In this document: positions 7,775 to 15,284 of the stretch, one piece after another
Layout: every line of letters starts with the position of its first letter
How positions within the stretch are numbered: the first letter of the stretch is position 1
From: a virus
Virus record (IMG/VR): IMGVR_UViG_3300021440_000034
Location: 1 to 48,438 of that record
Strand: one strand, 5' to 3'
DNA length: 48,438 nt
Program-made: the position numbers and the translations under genes
The notes under the pieces: generated by a model
Seen by the model: the letters and a program-made list of their open reading frames with translations, nothing else
What the model was told of the DNA's origin: nothing
Database searches by the model: none

Positions 7775-8197
7775 TCACTGAATCGCCCAGATTTGGCAGG
7801 TGATGGCGGCGCTGCCGCAGATGGACAGCGTGGTTGTGGTGTCCTTGATGAACATCGTCCCAGCCACGAGGTTGGTGACAGGCTGCCCGTAGGCCGCGTT
7901 GCCGATGGCCGTGGAGCAGGTGCCCCCCGGCGTGATGAAGCCCGCCGCGTTGCAGACGTAACGGATGGCCAGCACCTTCTGGGCTCCCGCGTTGATGGTG
8001 AAGGGCGCCGCGGTGCTGGCGTTGGTGGTGCTGGCGCCTGCGCCCGAGACGATGACGCCGAGGTTGGCGGGCTCACCATAGATGCCGAGGGTGGCCTGCA
8101 GGTCGCTCCCAGGCCGCGCGTGGGCGACCTGAGAGACGACCAGCGAGGCGAAGGCAACGGCCAGGGCCAGCAGGAAGGTCTGAGTGAGCCTGGACAT
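7775..8197 (-). CDS. Signal-peptide protein in the head module, unknown
   Basis: A 140-residue protein with a clear signal peptide: MSRLTQ then a hydrophobic core (residues 7-24), ending VAHA|RPG. The mature part is small, Thr/Ala/Gly-rich and beta-like, with four Cys (two in NAAGFITPGGTC, two near the end in ICGSAAITC) that could form disulfides outside the cytoplasm. The end, TLSICGSAAITCQIWAIQ, resembles fibre-type C-termini. Placed between head-tail connector and capsid genes, it could be a decoration or exported surface protein. Function unknown. Confidence 0.6.
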   Translation of the reverse strand: MSRLTQTFLLALAVAFASLVVSQVAHARPGSDLQATLGIYGEPANLGVIVSGAGASTTNASTAAPFTINAGAQKVLAIRYVCNAAGFITPGGTCSTAIGNAAYGQPVTNLVAGTMFIKDTTTTLSICGSAAITCQIWAIQ

Positions 8198-8205
8198 GGG
8201 ACCCC

Positions 8206-8637
8206 TTACTGCGTGGAGAGGACCAGCACGTTGAAGGAGGCAGCGGCAGGGTCGTCCGCGGTGCCGGCCGCGCAGTGGCGGACCTTCACGGTGTCGGCCG
8301 CCGAGACGTAGCAGGAGAAGGTCGAGTGCAGACCAGTGCCCGCGCCGCTGATGGTGGTGGGAGCGCCCACGAAGCAGGGGTCGCCAGTCTTCGCGCCAGT
8401 CACCGTCACGCCCGTCGAGTCTTCACAGGTGATGGTCACCGAGGCGAAGTTGAAGGAAGAGAGGGTGCCGTACAGCGCGTTGGTGAGCTTGTTGGTGGAC
8501 GTCTTGAGGCCAGTGGCCCCAATCCAGAGCCCGCCCTTGAAGGCGTGAGGGCTCTCGACGATGAAGACGTTGGCGGCGAGCGCGATGCCGGCGAACAGCG
8601 CCAGCGTCAGGCCGCCGATGAGTGCGAGCTTCTTCAC
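8206..8637 (-). CDS. Signal-peptide protein in the head module, unknown
   Basis: A 143-residue protein with a signal peptide (KKLALIGG, then a hydrophobic core to about residue 21, ending IALA|ANV). The GTG at 8637 overlaps the upstream stop as GTGA; a longer open frame to 8883 is antisense-like Arg-rich sequence and is not used. The mature part contains HAFKGGLWIGATGLKTSTNKLTN, a phage-fibre-like element, and five Cys in the second half, consistent with disulfides. It is a neighbour and possible functional partner of 7775-8197. No known family. Confidence 0.6.
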   Translation of the reverse strand: MKKLALIGGLTLALFAGIALAANVFIVESPHAFKGGLWIGATGLKTSTNKLTNALYGTLSSFNFASVTITCEDSTGVTVTGAKTGDPCFVGAPTTISGAGTGLHSTFSCYVSAADTVKVRHCAAGTADDPAAASFNVLVLSTQ

Positions 8638-8831
8638 TTGGACACCGCCTTGCCCTTGAGCGCAGCCTGCTTCGCGGCCTCGCCGGCCTTCTCGGCCTCG
8701 AACTCCAGCTTGCTGATGAGGCAGTCGCTGTGCTTCGCGGCTTCCTTGGGTTCCATCTCGATGGCGTCGCCGACGCCGAGCCACTTGCCGTCGACCTTGA
8801 AGCTGCCGTGAGTGATGACGAACTGAGCCAT
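8634..8831 (-). CDS. Small head-module protein, unknown
   Basis: A 65-residue protein. MAQFVITHGSFKVDGKWLGVGDAIEMEPKEAAKHSDCL has a small beta pattern (I.HG...DGK...GD.IE...EAA) seen in short proteins next to phage capsid genes, then a helical Lys/Ala-rich tail. Its ribosome site is GGAG within GGAGACACGCAC before the ATG. It overlaps the next gene by GTGA. A minor head or capsid-associated role is likely but unproven. Confidence 0.6.
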   Translation of the reverse strand: MAQFVITHGSFKVDGKWLGVGDAIEMEPKEAAKHSDCLISKLEFEAEKAGEAAKQAALKGKAVSK

Positions 8832-8849
8832 GTGCGTGTCTCCAGAAGA

Positions 8850-8871
8850 GGGGCCCCAGACGAGCGGCCCC
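8850..8871 (-). terminator. GC-rich hairpin downstream of major capsid gene
   Basis: A perfect six-base stem GGGGCC (8850-8855) with GGCCCC (8866-8871) and a ten-base loop lies between the capsid stop (8894) and the next start (8831). There is no long T tract, so it may attenuate transcription or protect the 3' end of the capsid message rather than act as a strong intrinsic terminator. Confidence 0.45.
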
Positions 8872-8893
8872 GAGGTGGTTCACCGGGTATCGC

Positions 8894-9880
8894 TTACGCG
8901 ACCACGGTGCGCAACAGGTAGCCCGCGGCGAACTTGGTGGACGAGGACGACTCCACCATGCCGGGGGCCAGGGCCCACTCAGAGCCGACCTGAACGAAGC
9001 GGGCCGGGCCGGCAGGGCCCATGCGCTTCGGGTCGGGAGTGACGGTCACCCAGAACGGCGAGTCCATCAGCGCCATCACGCCGAAAGACACATCCTCCAG
9101 CGCGACGCTGGGGTTGTACTTGAAGAGCACCACGTTGTCGGCGCCGTAGAAGCCGCCCAGCGACTCCGCGATGCCTTCCAGCTTGGCCGAGTAGCGGCCG
9201 GTGCTGATGAAGAGGTGGTCGACGCCGAGGTAGGCCTGCACCAGCTCCTGTGGCACCGGGCCCGCCTTGGTGTACATCGTGCGGGTGCGGAGGTTGGGGG
9301 ACGTCTGCAGCTTCCTGAAGCACGCGATGTCCATCACGATGGCGTTGCAGGGGGTGACGCCGCCGCCGATGTAGTTTCGCACGGCCTCCTGCGCGGTGAT
9401 GATGTCGGCTTCGGGGTCGCCACCGGCCTCGTTCCACCGGCTGCCCGAGGCGATGGCCGAGGTCAGCGCGGTGGGGTAGTTGGCGGTGTTGGTCACCAGC
9501 GCGGCGGCCTGATACTCGCGGCCGATGAGAATCTGGTTGGTGATCTGCTTGATCTTGCGCGCATCGCCGAGCAGCGACTTGATGTCCGCATCGCGCTCAT
9601 CGCGGGGGTTCACCCAGCCGCCCAGCTTCTTCTCCTTGAGGGAGACGTTGCTGGCGAAGAGCTGCTCGTCCACCGTGTCGGGCTCAGCCATCGTGCCCTT
9701 GTCGATGTTGACGAGCTTCAGCTTGCTCAGGTCGACTTGGTAGAACTTCTTGTCCGCCTTGTCGACAGGCTTCGGGGCGAAGAGCTTGTCCGCCACATAG
9801 GCGGAGGCGTCCACCATGAAGTCGAAGGCGATGTCTTCCTGCGGGGTGCGAGTGACGAATGCTGAGCGGTCGTAAGGCAT
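8894..9880 (-). CDS. Major capsid protein
   Basis: A 328-residue protein, of normal size for a HK97-fold capsid without a long delta domain. It follows the protease/scaffold and decoration genes and precedes neck genes. Features include a DIAFDFMVDASAYVADKLF start, an extended-arm-like region with PDTVDEQLF, a long helix around KSLLGDARKIKQITNQILIG, NAIVMDIACFRKLQTSPN in the peripheral domain, and GFYGADNVVLFKYNP. Size and order fit capsids of phages with Mu-like or lambda-like head genes. Assignment is by synteny and pattern, with good confidence. Confidence 0.82.
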   Translation of the reverse strand: MPYDRSAFVTRTPQEDIAFDFMVDASAYVADKLFAPKPVDKADKKFYQVDLSKLKLVNIDKGTMAEPDTVDEQLFASNVSLKEKKLGGWVNPRDERDADIKSLLGDARKIKQITNQILIGREYQAAALVTNTANYPTALTSAIASGSRWNEAGGDPEADIITAQEAVRNYIGGGVTPCNAIVMDIACFRKLQTSPNLRTRTMYTKAGPVPQELVQAYLGVDHLFISTGRYSAKLEGIAESLGGFYGADNVVLFKYNPSVALEDVSFGVMALMDSPFWVTVTPDPKRMGPAGPARFVQVGSEWALAPGMVESSSSTKFAAGYLLRTVVA

Positions 9881-9914
9881 GAGAGTGTCCTTTCAGGAGG
9901 GAGGAGAAGAGGGC

Positions 9915-10328
9915 TTAGACGTTGGCCGGGGCCTTGAGGTTGGGGACGCAGAGGCGGACCTTGATGACGTCCGACCCGGCCGCTGCCTGCTCAGTGAGGC
10001 CCACCGACACCGCGGTGGCACCAGCCGCCACGGCAATCTTGCCGCCGCCGCCGCCGTCGGGCATCACCTGGGAGCCGATGGTGGCGATGGCCACAGCGGT
10101 GGTGAGAATCTTCGCCACGCCGCTGGTCTGCACCTGCACCTGCTCGCCAGAGGCGACGGTGTTCAGCGCCACGCCGATGGCCACGTCAGTGATGGCCGCG
10201 GTGTTGATGACCTGCCCTTCCGTCGAGTCCATCTTGACGAGGGTGTTGGCTGCGATGGACGCGCCCGCGATGTACGTCGCGACGTGTCCGGTTTCGAGGT
10301 TGGGGGCTGCGAAGTAGGTGGCGACCAT
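9915..10328 (-). CDS. Capsid decoration / DUF2190-like protein
   Basis: A 137-residue beta-rich protein: MVATYFAAPNLETGHVATYIAGASIAANTLVKMD, then GVALNTVASGEQVQVQTSGVAKIL, then DVIKVRLC. The pattern of a short N-term arm, AG..I.AN.LV, and IGVAL...ASGE.V.V...GV is typical of DUF2190-type capsid decoration proteins encoded beside the major capsid gene. It would bind the outside of the expanded capsid. Confidence 0.7.
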   Translation of the reverse strand: MVATYFAAPNLETGHVATYIAGASIAANTLVKMDSTEGQVINTAAITDVAIGVALNTVASGEQVQVQTSGVAKILTTAVAIATIGSQVMPDGGGGGKIAVAAGATAVSVGLTEQAAAGSDVIKVRLCVPNLKAPANV

Positions 10329-10364
10329 TGTGGTGGGTCCTTTGCGTGAGGTGAAGGGTGGGGG

Positions 10365-10955
10365 TTACTTGCGGCCGAAGGCGATGGCAGCGAGCTGAGG
10401 GTTGAGGCGGTACGCCATCTCGTTGGCGGTGGAGAAGTCGACCTTCTCCTTCTTCACGATGTCGGCGGAGATGGCCTTCAGCTTGGCGTGCGCGCTGACC
10501 TGGGTGTCGGTGGCCTCTTCGCCAGTGATGCCGACCTCAGACAGCATGGGGGCCTTGGGCATCGCGTTCAGCACGGTGAAGAAGATGGCCGCGCCCTGCT
10601 TGCGCGCATCAGCCACCATCTCGTCGGCCTTGGTGGCCACGACGCCGCGGGACAGCGCGAGGGCGCGCAGCTCCTTGAGCTGCATCTCCACCTTCTCGGC
10701 CTCGACCTTGGCCTGGGCCATCTTGAGGGTGGCGTTCTCCTTCTCCAGCGACTCGACGCGGGAGAGAGTGGGCGCGAGCGCCATCTTCACGGCCTCATCG
10801 ACGGTGGCCGCCATCTTGGCCTTGGCCTCGTCGCCGTCGGGCTCGCCGGCAGGCTTGGGCGGGAAGGCCTTGGCGAAGGCCGCCATGGCGGTGTCCTCGT
10901 CGGTGTTCTCAGGCAGGTTCAGTGCGGCACAGACGGCGGCGAAAAGCTTGTTCAT
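10365..10955 (-). CDS. Nested scaffold protein (internal start)
   Basis: The same frame as the protease gene can restart at an ATG at 10955, giving a 196-residue scaffold starting MNKLFAAVCAALNLPEN. An AAGGAG sequence lies nine bases upstream, which is unlikely by chance inside a gene. Nested scaffolds of this kind are known (lambda C/Nu3, Mu I/Z). The product has a long coiled coil (about residues 65-105) and a helical C-terminus that would bind the capsid protein. Confidence 0.65.
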   Translation of the reverse strand: MNKLFAAVCAALNLPENTDEDTAMAAFAKAFPPKPAGEPDGDEAKAKMAATVDEAVKMALAPTLSRVESLEKENATLKMAQAKVEAEKVEMQLKELRALALSRGVVATKADEMVADARKQGAAIFFTVLNAMPKAPMLSEVGITGEEATDTQVSAHAKLKAISADIVKKEKVDFSTANEMAYRLNPQLAAIAFGRK

Positions 10956-11501
10956 GGTGTGAGTCTCCTTGGGGGTGCGAGTCGCCGCGACAGGCGGCAG
11001 GTCCATCAGGAAGGGGTCGTTGAGAAGGGCGCCGCCGTAAAGCGTGGGGCCCTGTCGGCCGCCACTCATCACGTCGAGCGCATCAGGGTGGAACTCAGGC
11101 GAGAAGAACTGCAGCTCCTTGCGACCGATGCGCCCGCGGGCTTCCTCGGTCCAGTCGAAGAGTCCTTCCAGTTGGCCGGTGGCGCCGATGCGCAGGTCGA
11201 TGATCCACCCGCTGGCAACCTTCTCTTCACGCGGCAGGTCGTCGGTGCTGTTGCCGCGGTGGAAGTAGTCCACCTTCAGCTTCGGCGCCCCCACCTTCTT
11301 CCAGTTCTCCAGCATCGCGGAGAAGAAGTCCTTGTCGAGCGTGATTTCTCCGCCCGGCATGTCGCTGCGGTAGCGCGTGGTGTCCGCAGGGAAGATGGGG
11401 TTCCACTTCGGCGCGCCGTCATCGCCCGCGGTGGCTGGCGACGTGGTGAAGCGAAAGCGGGAGGGGACCTTCACAGTCGGGAAGATGTCACCGACACGCA
11501 C
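10365..11501 (-). CDS. Head maturation protease-scaffold (Mu gpI-like)
   Basis: A 378-residue protein. The first 190 residues resemble the Mu I-type prohead protease: DYFHRGNS, GLFDWTEEARGRIGRKELQFFSPEF, then GPTLYGGALLNDPFL. The K...FFSPEF...G..L.GGALLN.P block is the family signature. From about residue 184 a second part is a helical, charged scaffold (ESLEKENATLKMAQAKVEAEKVEMQLKEL coiled coil). The GTG start at 11501 is the one giving the full frame. A nested start for the scaffold alone lies at 10955. It cleaves scaffold and capsid during head maturation in related phages. Confidence 0.78.
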   Translation of the reverse strand: MRVGDIFPTVKVPSRFRFTTSPATAGDDGAPKWNPIFPADTTRYRSDMPGGEITLDKDFFSAMLENWKKVGAPKLKVDYFHRGNSTDDLPREEKVASGWIIDLRIGATGQLEGLFDWTEEARGRIGRKELQFFSPEFHPDALDVMSGGRQGPTLYGGALLNDPFLMDLPPVAATRTPKETHTMNKLFAAVCAALNLPENTDEDTAMAAFAKAFPPKPAGEPDGDEAKAKMAATVDEAVKMALAPTLSRVESLEKENATLKMAQAKVEAEKVEMQLKELRALALSRGVVATKADEMVADARKQGAAIFFTVLNAMPKAPMLSEVGITGEEATDTQVSAHAKLKAISADIVKKEKVDFSTANEMAYRLNPQLAAIAFGRK

Positions 11502-11537
11502 AGCCAGTCAAGTGCGACAAAGACAGTCAGTGCGTGT

Positions 11538-11551
11538 CGCAAACGTTTGCG
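11538..11551. promoter_or_regulatory. Perfect 14-bp palindrome, LacI/PurR-type operator-like
   Basis: CGCAAACGTTTGCG is fully self-complementary and lies 36 bases upstream of the GTG of the protease gene, in the short gap after the tiny membrane ORF. The core equals the ideal LacI/GalR-family (PurR-type) operator. Near copies of the core occur at 24563-24574 and 29362-29373. No LacI-type regulator is encoded here, so a host regulator or chance are both possible. Confidence 0.4.
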
Positions 11552-11552
11552 C

Positions 11553-11669
11553 CTACCGCCTGAAGAGGAAGGCCAGCATCAGCCCGGCCAGCAGGCCGAT
11601 GAGGGTGAGCGTCGCGAAGAAGCTCACCGCCATCACCAGCCAAGCCTCATCACTCTTGCGGAGTCGCAC
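11553..11669 (-). CDS. Tiny membrane protein (candidate)
   Basis: A 38-codon frame from GTG at 11669: charged VRLRKSDEAW, then one hydrophobic span (LVMAVSFFATLTLIGLLAGL) and an FRR end. It overlaps the end of the upstream gene (11650) by 20 bases and fills the otherwise empty stretch 11553-11649. One transmembrane helix, positive at both ends. The ribosome site is weak. It is plausible as a small phage membrane protein but could be spurious. Confidence 0.4.
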   Translation of the reverse strand: MRLRKSDEAWLVMAVSFFATLTLIGLLAGLMLAFLFRR

Positions 11670-11955
11670 CGGCTGCCTCTGCCCTGGCCTGCTCGCCGCG
11701 GCGAGCCCACTCCGCCTCGACGCCCTCGAACAGGTCGAAGGCCTTGGTGACTGCGTCGTTGATGGAGCCGCCGGCAGCCATCAGCCGCGAGGCCATGCCG
11801 CAGATGGTCATCTTGTCCTGCTGGGCGAACATCTCCAGCTTGGCCATGTGCTGCGCGTTCATCTGGGCGAGCTGGGCCTCCTGCTCCTTGGCTGCGCGCA
11901 GCCCGTGGAGAATCTGCCCGCCACTGAGATGCTGCTGTCCGTTGCGTCCGCTCAT
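11650..11955 (-). CDS. Helical head-module protein, unknown
   Basis: A 101-residue helical protein. Residues 10-50 (GGQILHGLRAAKEQEAQLAQ, then MNAQHMAKLEMFAQQDK) look like a coiled coil; the rest is helical and acidic. The start has a GGGGACACC leader before ATG. It overlaps the next upstream gene by four bases (ATGA). No family recognised. Confidence 0.6.
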   Translation of the reverse strand: MSGRNGQQHLSGGQILHGLRAAKEQEAQLAQMNAQHMAKLEMFAQQDKMTICGMASRLMAAGGSINDAVTKAFDLFEGVEAEWARRGEQARAEAAGATPQE

Positions 11956-12248
11956 GGTGTCCCCTTCGACTTGGCGTGGCGAAGCTCCAGGCGCTTGGAG
12001 ATTTCGGCGTCGCTCGTCTTCACCCGCAGGCGCTTGGCCTGCTCGGCCACCCAGTAGACTGCGATGCGGTGCTTGTCAAAGCCCGACATGCCCTTGCCTC
12101 GCTGTTCGCCGAGGACCCAGCCCTCGTCGCACAGCTCGTCGAGGGTGACTCTGGCCTTGCGCGCCCTGGCGCCCCAGACGTCCACGAAGAGATCGAGGAG
12201 AACCACTGCGAGGATGACGAACAGCGTGATGCGGTCGATGGTGTCCAT
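11952..12248 (-). CDS. Membrane-anchored small protein, unknown
   Basis: A 98-residue protein with one N-terminal transmembrane helix (about residues 8-24; ITLFVILAVVLLDLFVDVW), then a basic soluble part (EQRGKGMSGFDKHRIAVYWVAEQAKRL and KTSDAEISKRLELRHAK). The soluble half could be a small DNA- or protein-binding helical domain. AGGAGACACC precedes the ATG. Function unknown. Confidence 0.6.
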   Translation of the reverse strand: MDTIDRITLFVILAVVLLDLFVDVWGARARKARVTLDELCDEGWVLGEQRGKGMSGFDKHRIAVYWVAEQAKRLRVKTSDAEISKRLELRHAKSKGTP

Positions 12249-12256
12249 GGTGTCTC

Positions 12257-13696
12257 CTATTCGAACCAGCCCGGACAGGCGCAGTTGATGGCAAAGATTT
12301 CTGAAGCGGTGGCCGTCTGGGCTTGTAGTGCGCGAATGCCGACCTGGAAGTGCTGGCCGCTTTCGGTGATGAAGTCGGGGTCAAAGGCCAGCGAGGCGTC
12401 GTGAATCGTTGGGCCTGCGCCGATTGCCGCCGACGCCGCGAGTGAAGAGAAGCCGAAGAAGACGGGTCGGGGTCCCCATGCCGAGGGCGCCGCAGTGCCG
12501 CCGCCGAACGTGTCTGCCGTAGCCAGCGTCGTCGCGCTTGAGTTGCTCGCCCACCACTGGAGCCCAAGGGCCGTGGCTGGCTGTGCGGCGCCCGCCACCG
12601 TGAAGCCGCACTTGATTGACGTGACGTGCAACTGAAACCCGGTCGGCACCGTGTAGTCGAAGAGGATGTAGTCGCCGTTGGCGGCCGTCGTCGGCGTGAT
12701 GTTCACGAGGCCACAGAGCGTTGTCTCGCTGGCCGTCGTGGTGGCCGTCAGCGTGCGCGTGGTGGGCGCAGTCGAGGCCGTCCAGTTGGCGGTTTTCGCA
12801 AACGTGTTGGCCGCGCCTGCGACTGCGGGGCCCTGAATATTGAGGCGGCCCTGGCTGCTGACCATCTGTCGCGAGTAGTCGCGGCTCAAGTCAATCACAT
12901 CTTGCAGCACCGTCACGTTGTAGAGTTTGAAGGTGGGCGCGGTGGCTGGCGTGGTGCCGTTCAGCACACGGGCGAAGACGGGCACCTTGTTGGCCACGAA
13001 AGGCACGCCCGTGCCGAGCTGGGCGATGGTGGCTACGATGGTGTCGTCAACGTAGAAGACGCACTCGTCGTACTTGAGCGCCACATAAAGCGTGTGCATC
13101 ACGTTGGCGCTCGGGGCCGTCAGCGCAGCCGACTGTAGTTGCGTGCCGTTTGTAAACAAATACGCGCGGAACTCTCCAGCAGTATTCCACCTGAAGAAAC
13201 ACCCGTTGCTCGCTTCCGTCGCTGCCGCCGCGTCGCTGAAGCCGAAGTCGATTTGCTCCTGCGCCTGTCCGGTGAGGTTGCGCACGAAACTCGTCATCGC
13301 CACGACTGGGCTTTCTCCCTGCCCAACGTTGAAGAGTTTGCGGCTTGCGATGTTTGCTGTGGCGGCGGCAGTGGTGATGCTGCCCGAGTTGAGCCAGAGC
13401 CCATTGGCCACCGAGACGGTCAGGGCCATTGAGCCCGCGTAGGCGCCGCTTGCGGTCCAGACCATGGTGTTGAGTGTGGTGCCCTCAAAACCATCAAAAA
13501 ACAGCTGGGTGGGCTGCCCCATCTTCAGGTAGCCCTCGGTCACGTCGATGCTGTCGCCCTCCTTGTCATTGACCCACACCTTTCCGGACTTGTTGCTGTC
13601 CACGGTCATCAGGTTGGTGTCGGCGCCCGACTTGATGGGCATGCCCTGGGCGAGGGCGGTGGTGCTCAACAACAGGGCGAGGGCGGCGAGGCGCAT
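12257..13696 (-). CDS. Secreted fibre/lectin-like protein
   Basis: A 479-residue protein with a clear signal peptide: MRLAALALLLSTTALAQ, cleavage after ALA. The chosen ATG at 13696 has GGAG seven bases upstream; the open frame continues to 14038 only as Arg/His-rich out-of-frame sequence. Residues about 17-50 (GADTNLMTVDSNKSGKVWVN) are a short linker-like element related to one in 14193-15281. Residues about 55-240 (LFFDGFEGTTLNTMVW...YVALKYDECVFYVDDTIVATI) look like a concanavalin/LamG-type beta sandwich. The C-terminal half is fibre-like. It would bind glycans. Whether it is in the virion or exported to the host surface is unclear. Confidence 0.66.
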   Translation of the reverse strand: MRLAALALLLSTTALAQGMPIKSGADTNLMTVDSNKSGKVWVNDKEGDSIDVTEGYLKMGQPTQLFFDGFEGTTLNTMVWTASGAYAGSMALTVSVANGLWLNSGSITTAAATANIASRKLFNVGQGESPVVAMTSFVRNLTGQAQEQIDFGFSDAAAATEASNGCFFRWNTAGEFRAYLFTNGTQLQSAALTAPSANVMHTLYVALKYDECVFYVDDTIVATIAQLGTGVPFVANKVPVFARVLNGTTPATAPTFKLYNVTVLQDVIDLSRDYSRQMVSSQGRLNIQGPAVAGAANTFAKTANWTASTAPTTRTLTATTTASETTLCGLVNITPTTAANGDYILFDYTVPTGFQLHVTSIKCGFTVAGAAQPATALGLQWWASNSSATTLATADTFGGGTAAPSAWGPRPVFFGFSSLAASAAIGAGPTIHDASLAFDPDFITESGQHFQVGIRALQAQTATASEIFAINCACPGWFE

Positions 13697-13698
13697 GG

Positions 13699-14184
13699 TC
13701 AGGCTCCGGTGCAGGAGAAGTGGAAGGTGCCCGACAGCCCCACGTAGTGCGGGTCGTAGGCGTAGAGGGTGAAGCCGGTGGCATTCACGAGGTCCGTCAC
13801 CATGAAGGACATGCCAGCCACCAGGTGGACCTCGGCGGTGTTGGCGGCAGAGGTACTTGAGGCCCACTGCGGCGAGCAGACGACCTTGCTGGTGGGCGTC
13901 ACCCACGTCTGCCCGGTGACGATGGTGGAGGCCACCGGGCCGTTGAACGTCACATCCACGCCGACGACGTTGGCGCTGCCCGAGCCGCCGCCCGAGATGG
14001 TGCAGTCCGTGCGCGTGGCCCCGGCGTTGTCGACGCACGCAACACCCGCGCCCGTGAAGTTGATGGTGGTGCGAGCGGTGAGTGGCGTGGCCTCATCCTG
14101 CACCGTGGCGTACCCACCACCCGACGACGAGCCTGGGCCGGGAGAGAAACCGGAGAGCAGCATCAGCAGGAGTAGGTCGAACAT
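13699..14184 (-). CDS. Fibre-like protein with short hydrophobic N-terminus
   Basis: A 161-residue protein. The N-terminus MFDLLLLMLLSGFSPG is a short, weak signal peptide or anchor. YATVQDEATPLTARTTINFTGAGVACVDNAGATRTDCTI (about 25-63) is a very common element of phage fibres (VQDEG.PL..R..INF.G.GV...D). The rest is beta-like (MSFMVTDLVNATGFTLYAYDPHYVGLSGTFHFSC). It sits in a run of three similar proteins and overlaps its neighbours closely. A fibre or decoration role is likely. Confidence 0.62.
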   Translation of the reverse strand: MFDLLLLMLLSGFSPGPGSSSGGGYATVQDEATPLTARTTINFTGAGVACVDNAGATRTDCTISGGGSGSANVVGVDVTFNGPVASTIVTGQTWVTPTSKVVCSPQWASSTSAANTAEVHLVAGMSFMVTDLVNATGFTLYAYDPHYVGLSGTFHFSCTGA

Positions 14185-14192
14185 GGTGTGCC

Positions 14193-15281
14193 TCAGTTGA
14201 ATTCGAAGACGCAGACCGTCTGCGTGCCACTTCCTGCGATGCAGTCAATGACGCCCGTGTAGACGGCGCCCGTGTCCTGACTCCACGCCGCCCCGGCTCC
14301 GAAAGGCATGTTCGAGGTGGTCGCTGTCGCGCCGAGTTTGCAGTACACGCGGTCAGTGTTGGCCTCTGACGCCTTGACGCCGTAAGCCTTGCGGCTGGCG
14401 TTGCTGGCGAGGACGGTGGTGCTCGTTGAGACGCTGGTGCAGGTGCCGGTGTTGTTGGCCGAGGACACCGTGCGCGGTGTGTCGCTGGTGCTGCTGGTGC
14501 CGGTGAGCGTCGTCGAGGTGAGGCTGACGGGCACGGCCGAGGCGCGCAACTGCGCATCGGTGAGCGGTCCGGTGACGGCAGTGGATGGCGCCGAGTCGAC
14601 GACGACGTGGAGGTTGGTGCCCGTGGCCTGCCCCACCGTCATGGTGCCGGTGCCAGCATTGGCGGTGACGGTGCCAGAGACGGTGGCCGACAGGCTGGAG
14701 TCGCTGGAGACAGTCACCCGAGGGATGCCTGCGCCACCGACGCCCGTGCCCGTGGCCACTGCGCTGCCGCCGAACTGGGCGACGTTGGTGGAGGCGTTGG
14801 CTGGTGGGCTCGTCGTCACCGTGCCGCTCACTGGCTGAGTCGCCTGCCAGAAGGTGCCTGTGACTGCGTTGCTCCAGCCGGGTCCCTGTATGACGTAGAG
14901 CGACTTGTTGGCGTCCACCTTCGCCGGCTGCATGTTGGCCCCATCAGTGAAGCCCGCCGCGGTGCCCTGTCCTGGGAATGCCGCACCGTAGGTCGATGCG
15001 GTGCCGCCGCTGCCAGCGCCGGCGACGATGTTCACCCGGAGCGCCCGGTTGGTGCTGTCGGCCGGCGCGGTGAGGGCGCCCGACGACGAGTCGAGGAAGT
15101 TGTAGATGTTGGTGTAGCCGCCGTCGAGGGTGGCCTGCCCAGAAGACGAGCCGCCCCCACCACCACCCGAGCAGTTGTCGCATGTGACGGCCCAGGCGAT
15201 GCCGCCGTCGAGGGCGCGCCCCTGCTTCACTACCGTGGGGGCACTTGGCTGCGCGAGGATGACGAGGACGAGGGAGAGCAT
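14193..15281 (-). CDS. Fibre-like Thr/Ser/Gly-rich protein with signal-like N-terminus
   Basis: A 362-residue protein. MLSLVLVILAQPSAPT gives a short hydrophobic start that could be a signal peptide or an anchor. Then come VTCDNCSGGGGGG, a VNIVAG...TASTYGAAFPGQGTAAG region with VDANKSLYV, and a long Thr/Val/Ser beta-repeat part (WQATQPVSGTV; SVSGTVTANAGTGTMTV). The element VDSAPSTAVTGPLTDAQLRASAVPVSL is widespread in phage structural proteins. The C-terminal third has paired Cys. Probably a head or neck fibre; exact place unknown. Confidence 0.62.
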   Translation of the reverse strand: MLSLVLVILAQPSAPTVVKQGRALDGGIAWAVTCDNCSGGGGGGSSSGQATLDGGYTNIYNFLDSSSGALTAPADSTNRALRVNIVAGAGSGGTASTYGAAFPGQGTAAGFTDGANMQPAKVDANKSLYVIQGPGWSNAVTGTFWQATQPVSGTVTTSPPANASTNVAQFGGSAVATGTGVGGAGIPRVTVSSDSSLSATVSGTVTANAGTGTMTVGQATGTNLHVVVDSAPSTAVTGPLTDAQLRASAVPVSLTSTTLTGTSSTSDTPRTVSSANNTGTCTSVSTSTTVLASNASRKAYGVKASEANTDRVYCKLGATATTSNMPFGAGAAWSQDTGAVYTGVIDCIAGSGTQTVCVFEFN

Positions 15282-15284
15282 GGT

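Noticed and set aside
8206-8883. 225-codon start for the signal-peptide protein
   Set aside because: The upstream part overlaps 8634-8831 in another frame; the GTG at 8637 gives a signal peptide and a GTGA overlap.
12257-14038. 593-codon start for the lectin-like gene
   Set aside because: The first 114 codons are Arg/His-rich antisense-like sequence overlapping the fibre gene 13699-14184; a signal peptide starts exactly at the ATG at 13696.
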